A stretch of DNA of 7,444 nt from JAWLCG01 sp041687295 (GTDB lineage: Bacteria; Planctomycetota; Phycisphaerae; SM23-33; FEN-1343). Below, in pieces: positions 1 to 6,191 of the stretch. The notes under the pieces are model-generated. The model worked only from the letters and a program-made list of their open reading frames with translations, made no database searches and was not told the origin of the DNA. The first letter of the stretch is position 1; each line of letters opens with the position of its first letter. The DNA lies in assembly GCA_041687295.1 (NCBI GenBank), contig JAWLCG010000261.1, positions 1 through 7,444 on the forward strand. The letters run 5' to 3'. The position numbers were made by a program, and so were the translations under genes.

Positions 1-111
1 CTCTGGACCACCGGGCCACGGCACGGATTCAGGTTGGGTTGCGGGCGAAGCCCGCGCTGGGTCCTCTGTGTCCTCAGTGGCCGTCGTTTCTTCGTCTTCG
101 AACCCGCCGCC
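1..111. repeat. 3' flank of mrdA with a modular hairpin repeat copy
   Basis: Non-coding stretch after the mrdA stop codon. Positions 36-62 are identical over 27 bases to 6659-6685 and carry the hairpin GCGGGC-gaa-GCCCGC (41-55). A CTCTGTG-type tract at about 62-80 follows, then a CTTCGTCTTCGAA segment at 90-102. The same order (GC hairpin, CTCTG tract, CTTC...GAAGA) recurs near 6659-6737. In the mrdA direction the hairpin lies about 57 nt past the stop. It could act as a terminator, but no T-run follows it. Confidence 0.7.
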
Positions 112-2076
112 CTACGGCCTCCCAAGATACCCGCGTTCGATGCAGACCTTGAGGAGGTCCCGGGCGATCGGGCCGCAGTTGGAGCCGCCGCCGCCGCTCT
201 TGACGTACTCCAGGACGACGACGAAGGCGATCTGGGGGCGATCGTACGGGGCAAAGCCGGCGAACCAGGCCATGTCGCCGGAGTTGACGATCTCGTCGGC
301 CTGCACCTTGCGGTCCTTGTTGAAGTCGATCCACTGCGGCGAGGCCTGGGCGGTGCCGGTCTTGCCGCACACCTGCACGGGCTGGCCCTGGAAGAGCACG
401 TCGCGGAAGACGTTCTTGGCCGTGCCGCCCGGCGGCTGGGTGACGCGGTACATGCCCTCCTGCACGGCCTGCAGGGCGTCGGGGGGCAGGTTCAGGTCGT
501 AGCGGAGCTGTTCAGGCCCGCCGTCGATGACCAGCCGGGGCGAGAGGAACACGCCGTCGCGGGCGATGGTGGCCATGGCGTTGGCGATCTGCAGCGGCGT
601 GGCCGACAGCAGCGACTGGCCGATGGCCATCATCCGGGCGTCGCCGGGCACGAAGCTTCGCCGATCGCGCCGCCAGAGCCACTCGGCCGAGGGCAGGTGG
701 CCGCTGGCCTCCTCGACCAGGCCCGTGCCGGGCCGATGGCCCAGGCCGAACCGCCCCATCCAGTCCAGCAGCCGTTGGGCGCCGAGCTTCTCGCCCATGG
801 TGTAGAAGTAGATGTTGCAGCTGTGCTCCAGCGACCCGGCCAGGTCCAGCGGGCCGTGGCGACCCTGGTAGCTCCTGTAGATCCAGCAGCGAAAGGCCGT
901 CGGCACGTGCAGGTAGCCGTTGCACTCGATAGGCGTGTGCACGCCGGCCAGCCCCTCGGCGACGGCCGCCAGGCCGCTGAGGGGCTTGACCGTCGAGCCC
1001 GGCGGGTAGGCCACCGCGATGGCGCGGTTGAGCAGCGGCAGGTTGACCACGTCGTGGACCAGGCCCCGCCGCTCGCCGTCGACGGTGAACGAGTAATCGC
1101 GCTTGAAGCTGTTCAGGTCGTACGTCGGCGTGCTGACCAGGGCCAGGATGTCGCCGCTGGCCACGTCGATGACGACGGCGGCCCCGTTCTCAGGCCGGCC
1201 CTGCAGCAGGCGGGTGATCTCCTCCTGCAGGCGGATGTCGATCGCCAGGCGAACGTCGCGCCCGGGCTGGGGGGGCGTCTCGCGGAGCACCTCGCCGCCG
1301 CGCCGCCAGAGCCGCTCGCCGCGCGTGCCGCGGAGGGTCTGCTCGCAGAGCCGCTCGACGCCGGCCCGGCCGATCTCGTCGCCGATGCCCTCGTACCGCC
1401 GTAGCGGGTCCTCGCGGCTGGGGTCGGTCTGAACGTCCTCGGCCCAGACGGTGTCCACCCGCCCGATCACGTGGCAGGCGAGGTCCTGGAAGGGGTAGCG
1501 CCGCCGCGTGCTGGGCCTCGAGTCGGCCGCCACCATCCGCTCGATCTCCAGGCTCAGGGCGATGTGGGTGTCGCTGTCGAGCCCTCGGAGCACCGGGTGG
1601 GCCTGGCGCTGCTCGGCCACCGGCTCGCCGACGGCCCGGCGGATCGCCTGCACCCGGCGAACGACCGACTCGACGTTGGCGTCGACCTCGGCTCGGCCCA
1701 CGCCGGCCAGCTCGGCTGCGCGGTTCAGCGTCCACTCGATCCGCTGCTCCAGCTCGCCATGGGCCTGCTCCAGCGTGAGCCCCTCGTCATGCGCCAGCCG
1801 GCGCGCCTGGCGGGCCATCCACACCGGCTCGCGGACCAGGGCGCGGTAGTCCACGCAGAAGTCGTAGCACGCCTCGTCGACGGCCAACTTCTGCCCGCCG
1901 CGGTCGAGGATCGCCCCCCGCGTGGTCCCCAGCAGCCTCCGGTGCCGCAGCGACTGCTCGATCGTCTGCGCGTACGTCTCCCCCTGCACCAGCTGCAGCT
2001 GGACCAGCCGACCCAGTGCCACCAGCAACCCCAGCAGCACCAGGATCAGGAATGTGATCAGTCGGCGGTTGTACAT
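112..2076 (-). CDS. mrdA: Penicillin-binding protein 2 (peptidoglycan D,D-transpeptidase, elongasome)
   Basis: This 654-residue protein is close to the usual PBP2 length. It is a class B PBP that cross-links stem peptides of nascent peptidoglycan on the periplasmic side during cell elongation. One N-terminal membrane segment (about residues 6-27) follows the short basic stretch NRR. The pedestal motif RGAILDRGG is at 53-61. All three penicilloyl-transferase motifs are present: S361-T-V-K364 (catalytic serine), S419-C-N421 and K572-T-G-T575. The typical C-terminal GGGGSNCGPIA follows at 628-638. An unusual feature is residues 584-595, DFNKDRKVQADE, which fit an EF-hand-like calcium loop (D1, N3, D5, V8, E12). 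The ATG start leads directly into the expected anchor. No purine-rich ribosome site precedes it; the transcript there is pyrimidine-rich. The gene is separated from mreD by about 400 bp of repeats, so it may have its own promoter. The pairing with MreC and MreD makes PBP2, rather than FtsI, the better call. Confidence 0.95.
   Translation of the reverse strand: MYNRRLITFLILVLLGLLVALGRLVQLQLVQGETYAQTIEQSLRHRRLLGTTRGAILDRGGQKLAVDEACYDFCVDYRALVREPVWMARQARRLAHDEGLTLEQAHGELEQRIEWTLNRAAELAGVGRAEVDANVESVVRRVQAIRRAVGEPVAEQRQAHPVLRGLDSDTHIALSLEIERMVAADSRPSTRRRYPFQDLACHVIGRVDTVWAEDVQTDPSREDPLRRYEGIGDEIGRAGVERLCEQTLRGTRGERLWRRGGEVLRETPPQPGRDVRLAIDIRLQEEITRLLQGRPENGAAVVIDVASGDILALVSTPTYDLNSFKRDYSFTVDGERRGLVHDVVNLPLLNRAIAVAYPPGSTVKPLSGLAAVAEGLAGVHTPIECNGYLHVPTAFRCWIYRSYQGRHGPLDLAGSLEHSCNIYFYTMGEKLGAQRLLDWMGRFGLGHRPGTGLVEEASGHLPSAEWLWRRDRRSFVPGDARMMAIGQSLLSATPLQIANAMATIARDGVFLSPRLVIDGGPEQLRYDLNLPPDALQAVQEGMYRVTQPPGGTAKNVFRDVLFQGQPVQVCGKTGTAQASPQWIDFNKDRKVQADEIVNSGDMAWFAGFAPYDRPQIAFVVVLEYVKSGGGGSNCGPIARDLLKVCIERGYLGRP
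292..327 (-). other. EF-hand-like loop encoded inside mrdA
   Basis: Codons 584-595 of PBP2 spell DFNKDRKVQADE. Aligned to the 12-residue EF-hand/dockerin loop, position 1 is D, 3 is N, 5 is D, 8 is hydrophobic V and 12 is E, as in the consensus. Position 6 is R where G is usual, and the flanking helices are not clear. The loop lies between KTGTA and the WFAGFAP strand, a segment that varies among PBP2 proteins. Calcium binding is an inference from the pattern only. Confidence 0.5.
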
Positions 2077-2099
2077 GGGGGAGGAGGAGGGTTAATGGG
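2077..2099 (-). promoter_or_regulatory. Pyrimidine-rich leader without Shine-Dalgarno before mrdA
   Basis: The transcript just upstream of the mrdA ATG reads CCCTCCTCCTCCCCC and has no GGAG/GAGG-like stretch. It therefore resembles an anti-Shine-Dalgarno tract. The start is supported by protein homology (basic residues followed by a membrane anchor), so initiation here is probably SD-independent or uses another signal. Confidence 0.5.
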
Positions 2100-2180
2100 T
2101 TGATTGGTTGACTGGTTGATTGGTCACTGCGTCACTGTGTCACTGCGTCACTGCGTCACTGCGTCACTGCGTCACTGCGT
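2100..2180. repeat. Compound 8-bp tandem repeat abutting the mrdA 5' end
   Basis: Positions 2100-2123 are three octamers (TTGATTGG, TTGACTGG, TTGATTGG). They run straight into about seven octamers of TCACTGCG type (cactgcgt phase 2125-2180), with one variant cactgtgt at 2133-2140. The 8-bp period is held across the change of unit, giving about ten octamers over 81 bp. The array ends 23 bp before the mrdA start codon. It does not encode a plausible peptide. Confidence 0.9.
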
Positions 2181-2241
2181 TGAAGATTGTATCGCTTCGA
2201 TCCCACGGGCGCTGCGGGTGCCCTTGGGGCGCTGGCGCCTC

Positions 2242-2275
2242 TTTCCACGCCCACGGAATGCCTTCCGTGGGCATC
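2242..2275. repeat. Repeat module A, copy 1 (10-bp stem hairpin)
   Basis: These 34 bases are identical to 6158-6191. The core is the inverted pair GCCCACGGAA (2249-2258) and TTCCGTGGGC (2263-2272) around a TGCC loop. It lies about 170 nt upstream of the mrdA start. The second copy sits in the leader of the beta-propeller gene. Confidence 0.9.
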
Positions 2276-2390
2276 TTGGACGGGGCGCTGGAGCGGGGCT
2301 CAACGCTCCGTTTCGATGGCGTCTTCGGCGCTCCGAAGACCCGGACGCTGCTTCTTTCTCCAGATCTCTGAACCCTCTGTGTGTCTTCTC

Positions 2391-2417
2391 TCTGTGTCCT
2401 CTGTGTCCTCTGTGGCC
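2391..2417. repeat. 9-bp tandem repeat (TCTGTGTCC)
   Basis: There are three adjacent nonamers: TCTGTGTCC, TCTGTGTCC and TCTGTGGCC. A related degenerate tract precedes them (2371-2390). Similar CTCTGTG tracts occur at about 62-80, 6275-6323 and 6685-6704, always next to the hairpin modules. 2371-2399 and 6295-6323 match at 23 of 29 positions. Confidence 0.8.
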
Positions 2418-2436
2418 CATCTTCGTCTTCCGAAGA

Positions 2437-2454
2437 CCCCGGGCAAGCCCGGGG
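2437..2454. repeat. GC palindrome module B, copy 1
   Basis: CCCCGGGC and GCCCGGGG flank a two-base AA centre. CTTCCGAAGA precedes it and GCTATAT follows it. The same 10-base prefix, arms and GCTATAT suffix are found at 6724-6757 with an AT centre. The arrangement looks like a mobile or dispersed palindromic unit, with possible terminator activity. Confidence 0.85.
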
Positions 2455-2484
2455 CTATATACGCTCTGTCTCCATAGGAACGAC

Positions 2485-3015
2485 CTACCGCCGGCGGGCG
2501 GGCTGGACGATCACCAGGCCCTCGACGCGGCGGAGCAGGGCGAACAGCAGCGGCACGACGGCGGCGGTGCACAGCGACACCAGGGCCACGTCGAGCATCG
2601 CCCGGCCCAGCACGCCCTCGCCCGGGCGGACGTAGAGCGCGTCGAACATCGCGGCCCCGCCGTGGGCCGTCAGGACGAACAGCAGCCCCAGCAGCACCTG
2701 CGTAATGGCCTTGTCAATGAACACCGCCCCGCGGACCCGCCACAGCAGCCCCGCCGCCAGGGCGAAGCTCAGCGCATACAGGCCGATGGGCGAGTCGAAG
2801 GTCGCCAGGTCCACCAGCAGCCCCAGCAGCCAGGCGCTGAGCATCGCGTCGGTGGCGCGGCGGACCCGCAGGGCCAGGATCGCCGCCGTCGCCGCCAGGA
2901 AGTCCACCCGCAGCGTCGCGCCGAGGCTCTCGACGTGCACCGTCAGCACGAAGCCCAGCGAGACCTGCACGGCCACGGCCACCAGGGCCACCAGGATGAA
3001 CGCCGCCCACCGCAT
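2485..3015 (-). CDS. mreD: Rod shape-determining protein MreD
   Basis: Small integral membrane protein of 176 residues, normal for MreD. It is the membrane partner of MreC and the MreB-PBP2 elongation complex. The sequence is almost entirely hydrophobic, with about five to six membrane segments (for example around residues 4-26, 38-50, 57-72, 77-93, 102-118 and 138-161). GLLVDLATFDSPIGLYALSF (65-84) matches the conserved MreD signature of a G-LL-D stretch followed by PLG-Y-A. I chose the ATG at 3015 because it shares one base with the mreC stop (TGATG), a layout typical of translational coupling. A GTG six codons upstream, inside mreC, would give 182 residues and is less likely. A GGGAG stretch lies about 11 nt before the chosen start. 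The family is poorly conserved, so position next to mreC carries part of the call. Confidence 0.9.
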   Translation of the reverse strand: MRWAAFILVALVAVAVQVSLGFVLTVHVESLGATLRVDFLAATAAILALRVRRATDAMLSAWLLGLLVDLATFDSPIGLYALSFALAAGLLWRVRGAVFIDKAITQVLLGLLFVLTAHGGAAMFDALYVRPGEGVLGRAMLDVALVSLCTAAVVPLLFALLRRVEGLVIVQPARRR

Positions 3016-4058
3016 CAGCGATTCTGCTCCCACTTGGGGATGACGATGTAGACCCGCTCGACGGTCTCCAGCGGCACGGCCGGCTCGATGGAGAGCCGAA
3101 CGTGGCTGGGGTTATTGGCCACGGGGATCACCTCGACGACCCGCCCCAGGACGATGCCCGGCGGCAGCAGCAGCCCCCGACCCATGCCGGGCGTGCCCAC
3201 CAGGTCGCCGGGCAGGATGTTGACCCGCGCGGGCAGCTCGTCGCTGAGCATCCGGTCGGTGCCCTGGCCGTGGACCACGACGGGCACGGCCGGGTCGTCG
3301 GGCTCCAGGGCCTTGCGGATCGGCACGCGCCGCCCGCCCTCCTGCACGTCGACCTCGATTTCGCGGGGGTTGGCCGGGTCGCGGTAGACGATGGCCGCCG
3401 AGCGGAAACCCTCGTCGAGGATCGTCTGGACGCGGGCACACCAGGCGCCGCTCTGGACGACCCGCCCGACCAGGCAGGTCTGGCTGAGCACGGCCAGGCC
3501 GCCCATCTCCAGCGGCAGGGCCGTCGGACGCTGCGTGACCAGGTCGCGCGTGGTGACGGCCGAGCCGACGGGGGCCGGGCCGAAGCGGCGGACCAGTCGG
3601 CTGTCGCGGTGGACCGAGGCGTCGCCGCCGATCACGACGGCCGGCACCAGCATGCAGGGGAATTCCTGCAGCGCTCCGCTCCAGCCGCGGGTGTCGGTCA
3701 GCTGCTCCTGCAGACCGGCGACGAGCTGCTCGTAGGCCACCACCTGCCGCTCCAAGGCGGCCAGGCGGTCGAGCGTCTGGCGGTCCTGCTGGGCCAGCAG
3801 GCGGCGGCGGATCGGCTCGTGCTCGACCAGCAGCCGCTCGGCCAGTTCGTCGTCGATGGTCTCGCCGCCCAGCGCGCGGACGTTGCGGGCCACTCGCAGG
3901 CCCACGTAGGTGCCCGCGTGGCTCAGCGGTGCCAGCAACGGCCCGGCCAGGTTCCGCGGCCAGGCCCACCCGCGCGGCATGGCCAGGCAGCTCACGGCCG
4001 AGCCGACCAGCAGCACCGCCAGGATTCGCCGGGTCGTGAGTGTTCGCAGCGATCGCAT
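3015..4058 (-). CDS. mreC: Rod shape-determining protein MreC
   Basis: A 347-residue bitopic membrane protein that links cytoplasmic MreB/MreD to periplasmic PBP2 in the elongasome. There is one N-terminal membrane segment (about 11-27) after a basic start MRSLRTLTTRR. A helical, probably coiled-coil stretch covers about 70-122. The periplasmic beta domain follows from about 135, with the family's features: GDLVGTPGMGRGLLLPPGIV (284-303), GRVVEV (305-310) and the closing ETVERVYIVIP (330-340). The ATG start has a good ribosome site, GAGGA six nt upstream (4065-4069). It is followed by mreD with a one-base overlap. Residues 225-260 form a polar stretch between the beta segments that looks longer than in well-known homologues; this was not aligned. 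The preceding gap of 128 bp from the zinc-ribbon gene leaves room for a separate promoter, though none is obvious. Confidence 0.93.
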   Translation of the reverse strand: MRSLRTLTTRRILAVLLVGSAVSCLAMPRGWAWPRNLAGPLLAPLSHAGTYVGLRVARNVRALGGETIDDELAERLLVEHEPIRRRLLAQQDRQTLDRLAALERQVVAYEQLVAGLQEQLTDTRGWSGALQEFPCMLVPAVVIGGDASVHRDSRLVRRFGPAPVGSAVTTRDLVTQRPTALPLEMGGLAVLSQTCLVGRVVQSGAWCARVQTILDEGFRSAAIVYRDPANPREIEVDVQEGGRRVPIRKALEPDDPAVPVVVHGQGTDRMLSDELPARVNILPGDLVGTPGMGRGLLLPPGIVLGRVVEVIPVANNPSHVRLSIEPAVPLETVERVYIVIPKWEQNR

Positions 4059-4186
4059 CGTCTATCCTCGCCGACGCATCATACCCGAAGCGCCGACCCA
4101 ACCGAAATGCTTTGGGCGACCCGCCGGGCCCTGGTAGCCCTATCGGCCAGATGGGCGTGGCCATCGCCAACGGATTGGCCGCTGGA
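4059..4186. other. Gap between the zinc-ribbon gene and mreC
   Basis: A 128-bp non-coding interval. Apart from the mreC ribosome site and a weak inverted pair (GGCCA near 4159-4163 with TGGCC near 4176-4180) I see no repeat module, terminator with a T-run or convincing promoter here. It is the one gap of this size in the cluster free of the repeat families found elsewhere. Confidence 0.5.
4065..4069 (-). promoter_or_regulatory. Shine-Dalgarno site of mreC
   Basis: GAGGA on the minus strand, six nt before the mreC ATG. It is the clearest ribosome site in the window and fixes that start. Confidence 0.7.
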
Positions 4187-4747
4187 TCACAGGTCGGTCA
4201 GGCGTTCCTGTAGCTCGTCGCGGTCGGTGCGGATGCGCCGGCCGGGCTCGGGGGCGAAGTAGACGTAGCCGCTCGCCTCGTCAGGCCGCCACTCGTAGCG
4301 GGTGTTGCACTGGGTGCAGCGGATCTCCCGGTCGCGGTCGCGATACCAGATGACGTGGTCGCACACCTTGCACCAGGTGCGGATCATGCCGTAGTACAGG
4401 CCGGCGTCCTGCATGTCGCGGCTGCGGTGCGAGCCGGAGAAGTCGTCCAGCACCCGGCGGCACTGGGGGCAGACGTAGAGGTGCTCGGGCTCGACGCTTC
4501 GCCCCTCGGCCCGCTCGAAGTACTCCAGGATGGCCACCTGCTCGTCGGGGGCAAGCTGCCGGAAGAACTGCACCCGCGGATGGCCACAACTGCGACAGGG
4601 GAACGCCAACCGCCGGCTGACCCATCGGCCGATGACGCCGACGAGCACAGCCCCGGCCGCGAAAAACAGCACGACCATCACCAACGTCAGCGGCGTCACC
4701 GGCCGATCCGGATCCCGCGTGATGGCCAGGATGAGCGCGTCAAGCAT
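4187..4747 (-). CDS. Membrane-anchored double zinc-ribbon protein of unknown function
   Basis: I do not recognise a named family. The 186-residue product has one membrane segment (about 19-39) near the N-terminus, followed by basic residues (RWVSRRLA). By the positive-inside rule the large C-terminal part is probably cytoplasmic. Four CxxC knuckles are visible: C51/C54, C93/C96, C126/C129 and C144/C147. The spacing suggests two zinc-ribbon modules, the second compact, with its knuckles 18 residues apart. The C-terminus is charged and helical. The ATG at 4747 is chosen because GGAG (4756-4759) lies eight nt before it. An in-frame ATG at 4753 is only two nt from that site and would add two residues. 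It lies between the beta-propeller gene and mreC on the same strand. Zinc binding is inferred; a role in cell shape is suggested only by position. Confidence 0.85.
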   Translation of the reverse strand: MLDALILAITRDPDRPVTPLTLVMVVLFFAAGAVLVGVIGRWVSRRLAFPCRSCGHPRVQFFRQLAPDEQVAILEYFERAEGRSVEPEHLYVCPQCRRVLDDFSGSHRSRDMQDAGLYYGMIRTWCKVCDHVIWYRDRDREIRCTQCNTRYEWRPDEASGYVYFAPEPGRRIRTDRDELQERLTDL

Positions 4748-4774
4748 CGGCATCTCTCCACAGGCCCCAGCGCC

Positions 4775-4820
4775 TAGGCTGGCCCAGCGTAGGCTGGGAC
4801 AGAGCGAAGCGGCGTCCCAC
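4775..4820. terminator. Overlapping stem-loops between the beta-propeller and zinc-ribbon genes
   Basis: The 85-bp gap contains CCCAGC-gtag-GCTGGG (4783-4798). An alternative stem, TGGGAC/GTCCCA (4795-4800 with 4814-4819), overlaps the first, so the two cannot form fully together. TAGGCTGG also occurs twice as a direct repeat (4775-4782 and 4790-4797). No T-run is present. It could be a terminator or attenuator after the propeller gene, or another dispersed repeat. Confidence 0.45.
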
Positions 4821-4838
4821 CTTCATGGACTGAAGGCC

Positions 4839-6134
4839 CTACGCCAGCAGGGCGCGCATGTCGGCGACGAGGACGCGGCGGGTGCCGTCGACGACGGCGT
4901 TGAAGGCGACCCACTGCCACGAGCGGTCCCAGGCCGGGTGCGGGTCGATCCGCAGGCTGCCGTCGGGCCTGTGCACCGGGGCGGTGGTCATGCGGACGAT
5001 CTCGCGGTCGGTGCCGGCGGCCAGGTCGATCCACCGCAGCGGCGTGGTGCCCTCGCGGGTCCATCGCTCGTGGGTGTACGTGTCGGTCAGGACGTGCCGC
5101 CCGTCGGGGTGCACCGTGGGATGGCCCGAGCCGTCGACGGCGTCGGTGATCTTCCGCAAGTCGCTGCCGTCGTAGTTGACCTGCACCAGGTCGAGTCCGC
5201 CGTCGCGGAAATGGCCCAGGTTCATCGACAGCCGATCGCCGTCGGGGAAGAAGTTGATGTGGTGGCCGCCCTTCTCCCAGCAGTTGGCCGGCACAGCGTC
5301 GTGGACGTCGGTGCCGTCGGGGCGAAGGGTCAGCACGTCGAACCGCACGCCGCCCTTGGCCCAGCCGAAGGCGTCGAAGCGACTCTCACCGGGGTTGGGG
5401 TATCGGCGGACGGTGAAGATCATGCGGTGGCCGTCGGGGCACCACTTGGTGTGGAAGCCGTACACCTCCCACCGCTGCCGCTCGGCGGCCGAGGCGTCGC
5501 GCAACTCGGGGATGGCGCGGGCGGCGTCGGCCAGCGAGAGCAGCAGGCGGCGCTGGCCGGTCTGCAGGTCGGTCAGGAACAGGCCGTCGTCCTCGCGCAG
5601 GCCGACGTTGCGCCCTACCCGCTCGTCGGGCAGGACCACGCCGTATCCCTTCTGCGTGCGGCGCATCGTCTCCATCGACGCCGACGCCGCCCATCGGCCG
5701 TCCGGCGAGACCTGGTACACCCCGCCGGGCCAACGCCGCGACTGGCCCGTGTGCGGGTTGAGCCGAACCACCATCGGCTGCCAGGTGGCCGTGTCGACGT
5801 CGTTGAACACCAGCGTGTCGTCGTCGGCGCCCCAGTTGAGGTTACAGCCCATCTGGGCCTCCCAGCCGGTCGTGGTCGCGACGACCCGCTCGGTGCCCTC
5901 AGCCAGATCGATCAGCACGACCTCGCCCGCATCGCCGGGGCTGCCCAGGCGGTCCTCGAAGGGCAGGCGGAAGACGGCCAGGTATCGGCCCGAGGGGCTG
6001 AATGGCGACGTGTCGAAGAAGCGGTGGATGCACCGCCCCTCGCCCGGCGTGACGCACCAGACCGGAACGGCAGTGCTCTGGGGGGCGAAACGGCCGAAGC
6101 GGTCCGAAACGTTGATGGAGGAGGTCGTGGACAT
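4839..6134 (-). CDS. TolB-like beta-propeller protein, possibly oligogalacturonate-lyase-like
   Basis: A 431-residue protein made of repeated WD40/TolB-like blades, each marked by a PDG or PSG turn followed by a hydrophobic strand: SPSG (46-49), SPDG (143-146), CPDG (232-235), FPDG (296-299) and HPDG (342-345). Histidines precede several of these turns (H228, H291/H292, H338/H342, and H399 near the last blade). This resembles a metal site in the central channel, as in PL22 oligogalacturonate lyases, which bind a metal through mostly His ligands. That substrate is a guess; the family could equally be an uncharacterised propeller. No signal peptide is seen, so it is probably cytoplasmic. I chose the ATG at 6134; the upstream GTG at 6170 lies inside a dispersed hairpin repeat and is less likely. 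No clear ribosome site is visible. It is not a known member of mre operons. Confidence 0.8.
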   Translation of the reverse strand: MSTTSSINVSDRFGRFAPQSTAVPVWCVTPGEGRCIHRFFDTSPFSPSGRYLAVFRLPFEDRLGSPGDAGEVVLIDLAEGTERVVATTTGWEAQMGCNLNWGADDDTLVFNDVDTATWQPMVVRLNPHTGQSRRWPGGVYQVSPDGRWAASASMETMRRTQKGYGVVLPDERVGRNVGLREDDGLFLTDLQTGQRRLLLSLADAARAIPELRDASAAERQRWEVYGFHTKWCPDGHRMIFTVRRYPNPGESRFDAFGWAKGGVRFDVLTLRPDGTDVHDAVPANCWEKGGHHINFFPDGDRLSMNLGHFRDGGLDLVQVNYDGSDLRKITDAVDGSGHPTVHPDGRHVLTDTYTHERWTREGTTPLRWIDLAAGTDREIVRMTTAPVHRPDGSLRIDPHPAWDRSWQWVAFNAVVDGTRRVLVADMRALLA

Positions 6135-6157
6135 GGACGTTCGCCGTGGGACGGTCT

Positions 6158-6191
6158 TTTCCACGCCCACGGAATGCCTTCCGTGGGCATC
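6158..6191. repeat. Repeat module A, copy 2, in the leader of the beta-propeller gene
   Basis: These 34 bases are identical to 2242-2275. The stem arms are 6165-6174 and 6179-6188 with a TGCC loop. The hairpin lies about 30 nt upstream of the propeller start codon and would be in its transcript leader if transcription begins further upstream. After the shared block the two loci diverge, then share the CTCTGTG-type tract. Confidence 0.9.

Larger units (their letters stand above)
2181..2484. repeat. Hairpin-rich repeat region between mreD and mrdA
   Basis: No gene is visible here. In order it contains: a GGCGC/GCGCC stem (2228-2239); a 10-bp stem GCCCACGGAA/TTCCGTGGGC with a TGCC loop (2249-2272); GGAGCG/CGCTCC (2290-2309); GTCTTCGG-CGCT-CCGAAGAC (2321-2340); three 9-bp units of TCTGTGTCC type (2391-2417); GTCTTC/GAAGAC (2425-2437); and CCCCGGGC-aa-GCCCGGGG (2437-2454), followed by CTATAT. 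Several modules recur at 1-111 and in 6135-6757. In the direction of transcription the strong GC palindrome lies about 30 nt beyond the mreD stop and could end the mreCD transcript. No T-run follows it on that strand. Confidence 0.8.

Noticed and set aside
34..1404. Long plus-strand open frame (456 codons) over mrdA
   Set aside because: It is antisense to a clear PBP2 gene, has low-complexity A/G/R/P-rich composition without family motifs, and begins in a dispersed repeat.
2100..2180. CRISPR array
   Set aside because: The units are 8 bp with no spacers, so it is a simple tandem array.
3102..4262. Plus-strand open frame of 386 codons over mreC
   Set aside because: Antisense shadow of mreC; the composition is H/Q/D/G-rich with no motif.
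6135..6170. GTG start for the beta-propeller gene at 6170
   Set aside because: The extra 12 codons lie partly within a 34-bp repeat also found in non-coding DNA at 2242-2275; the ATG at 6134 is preferred.
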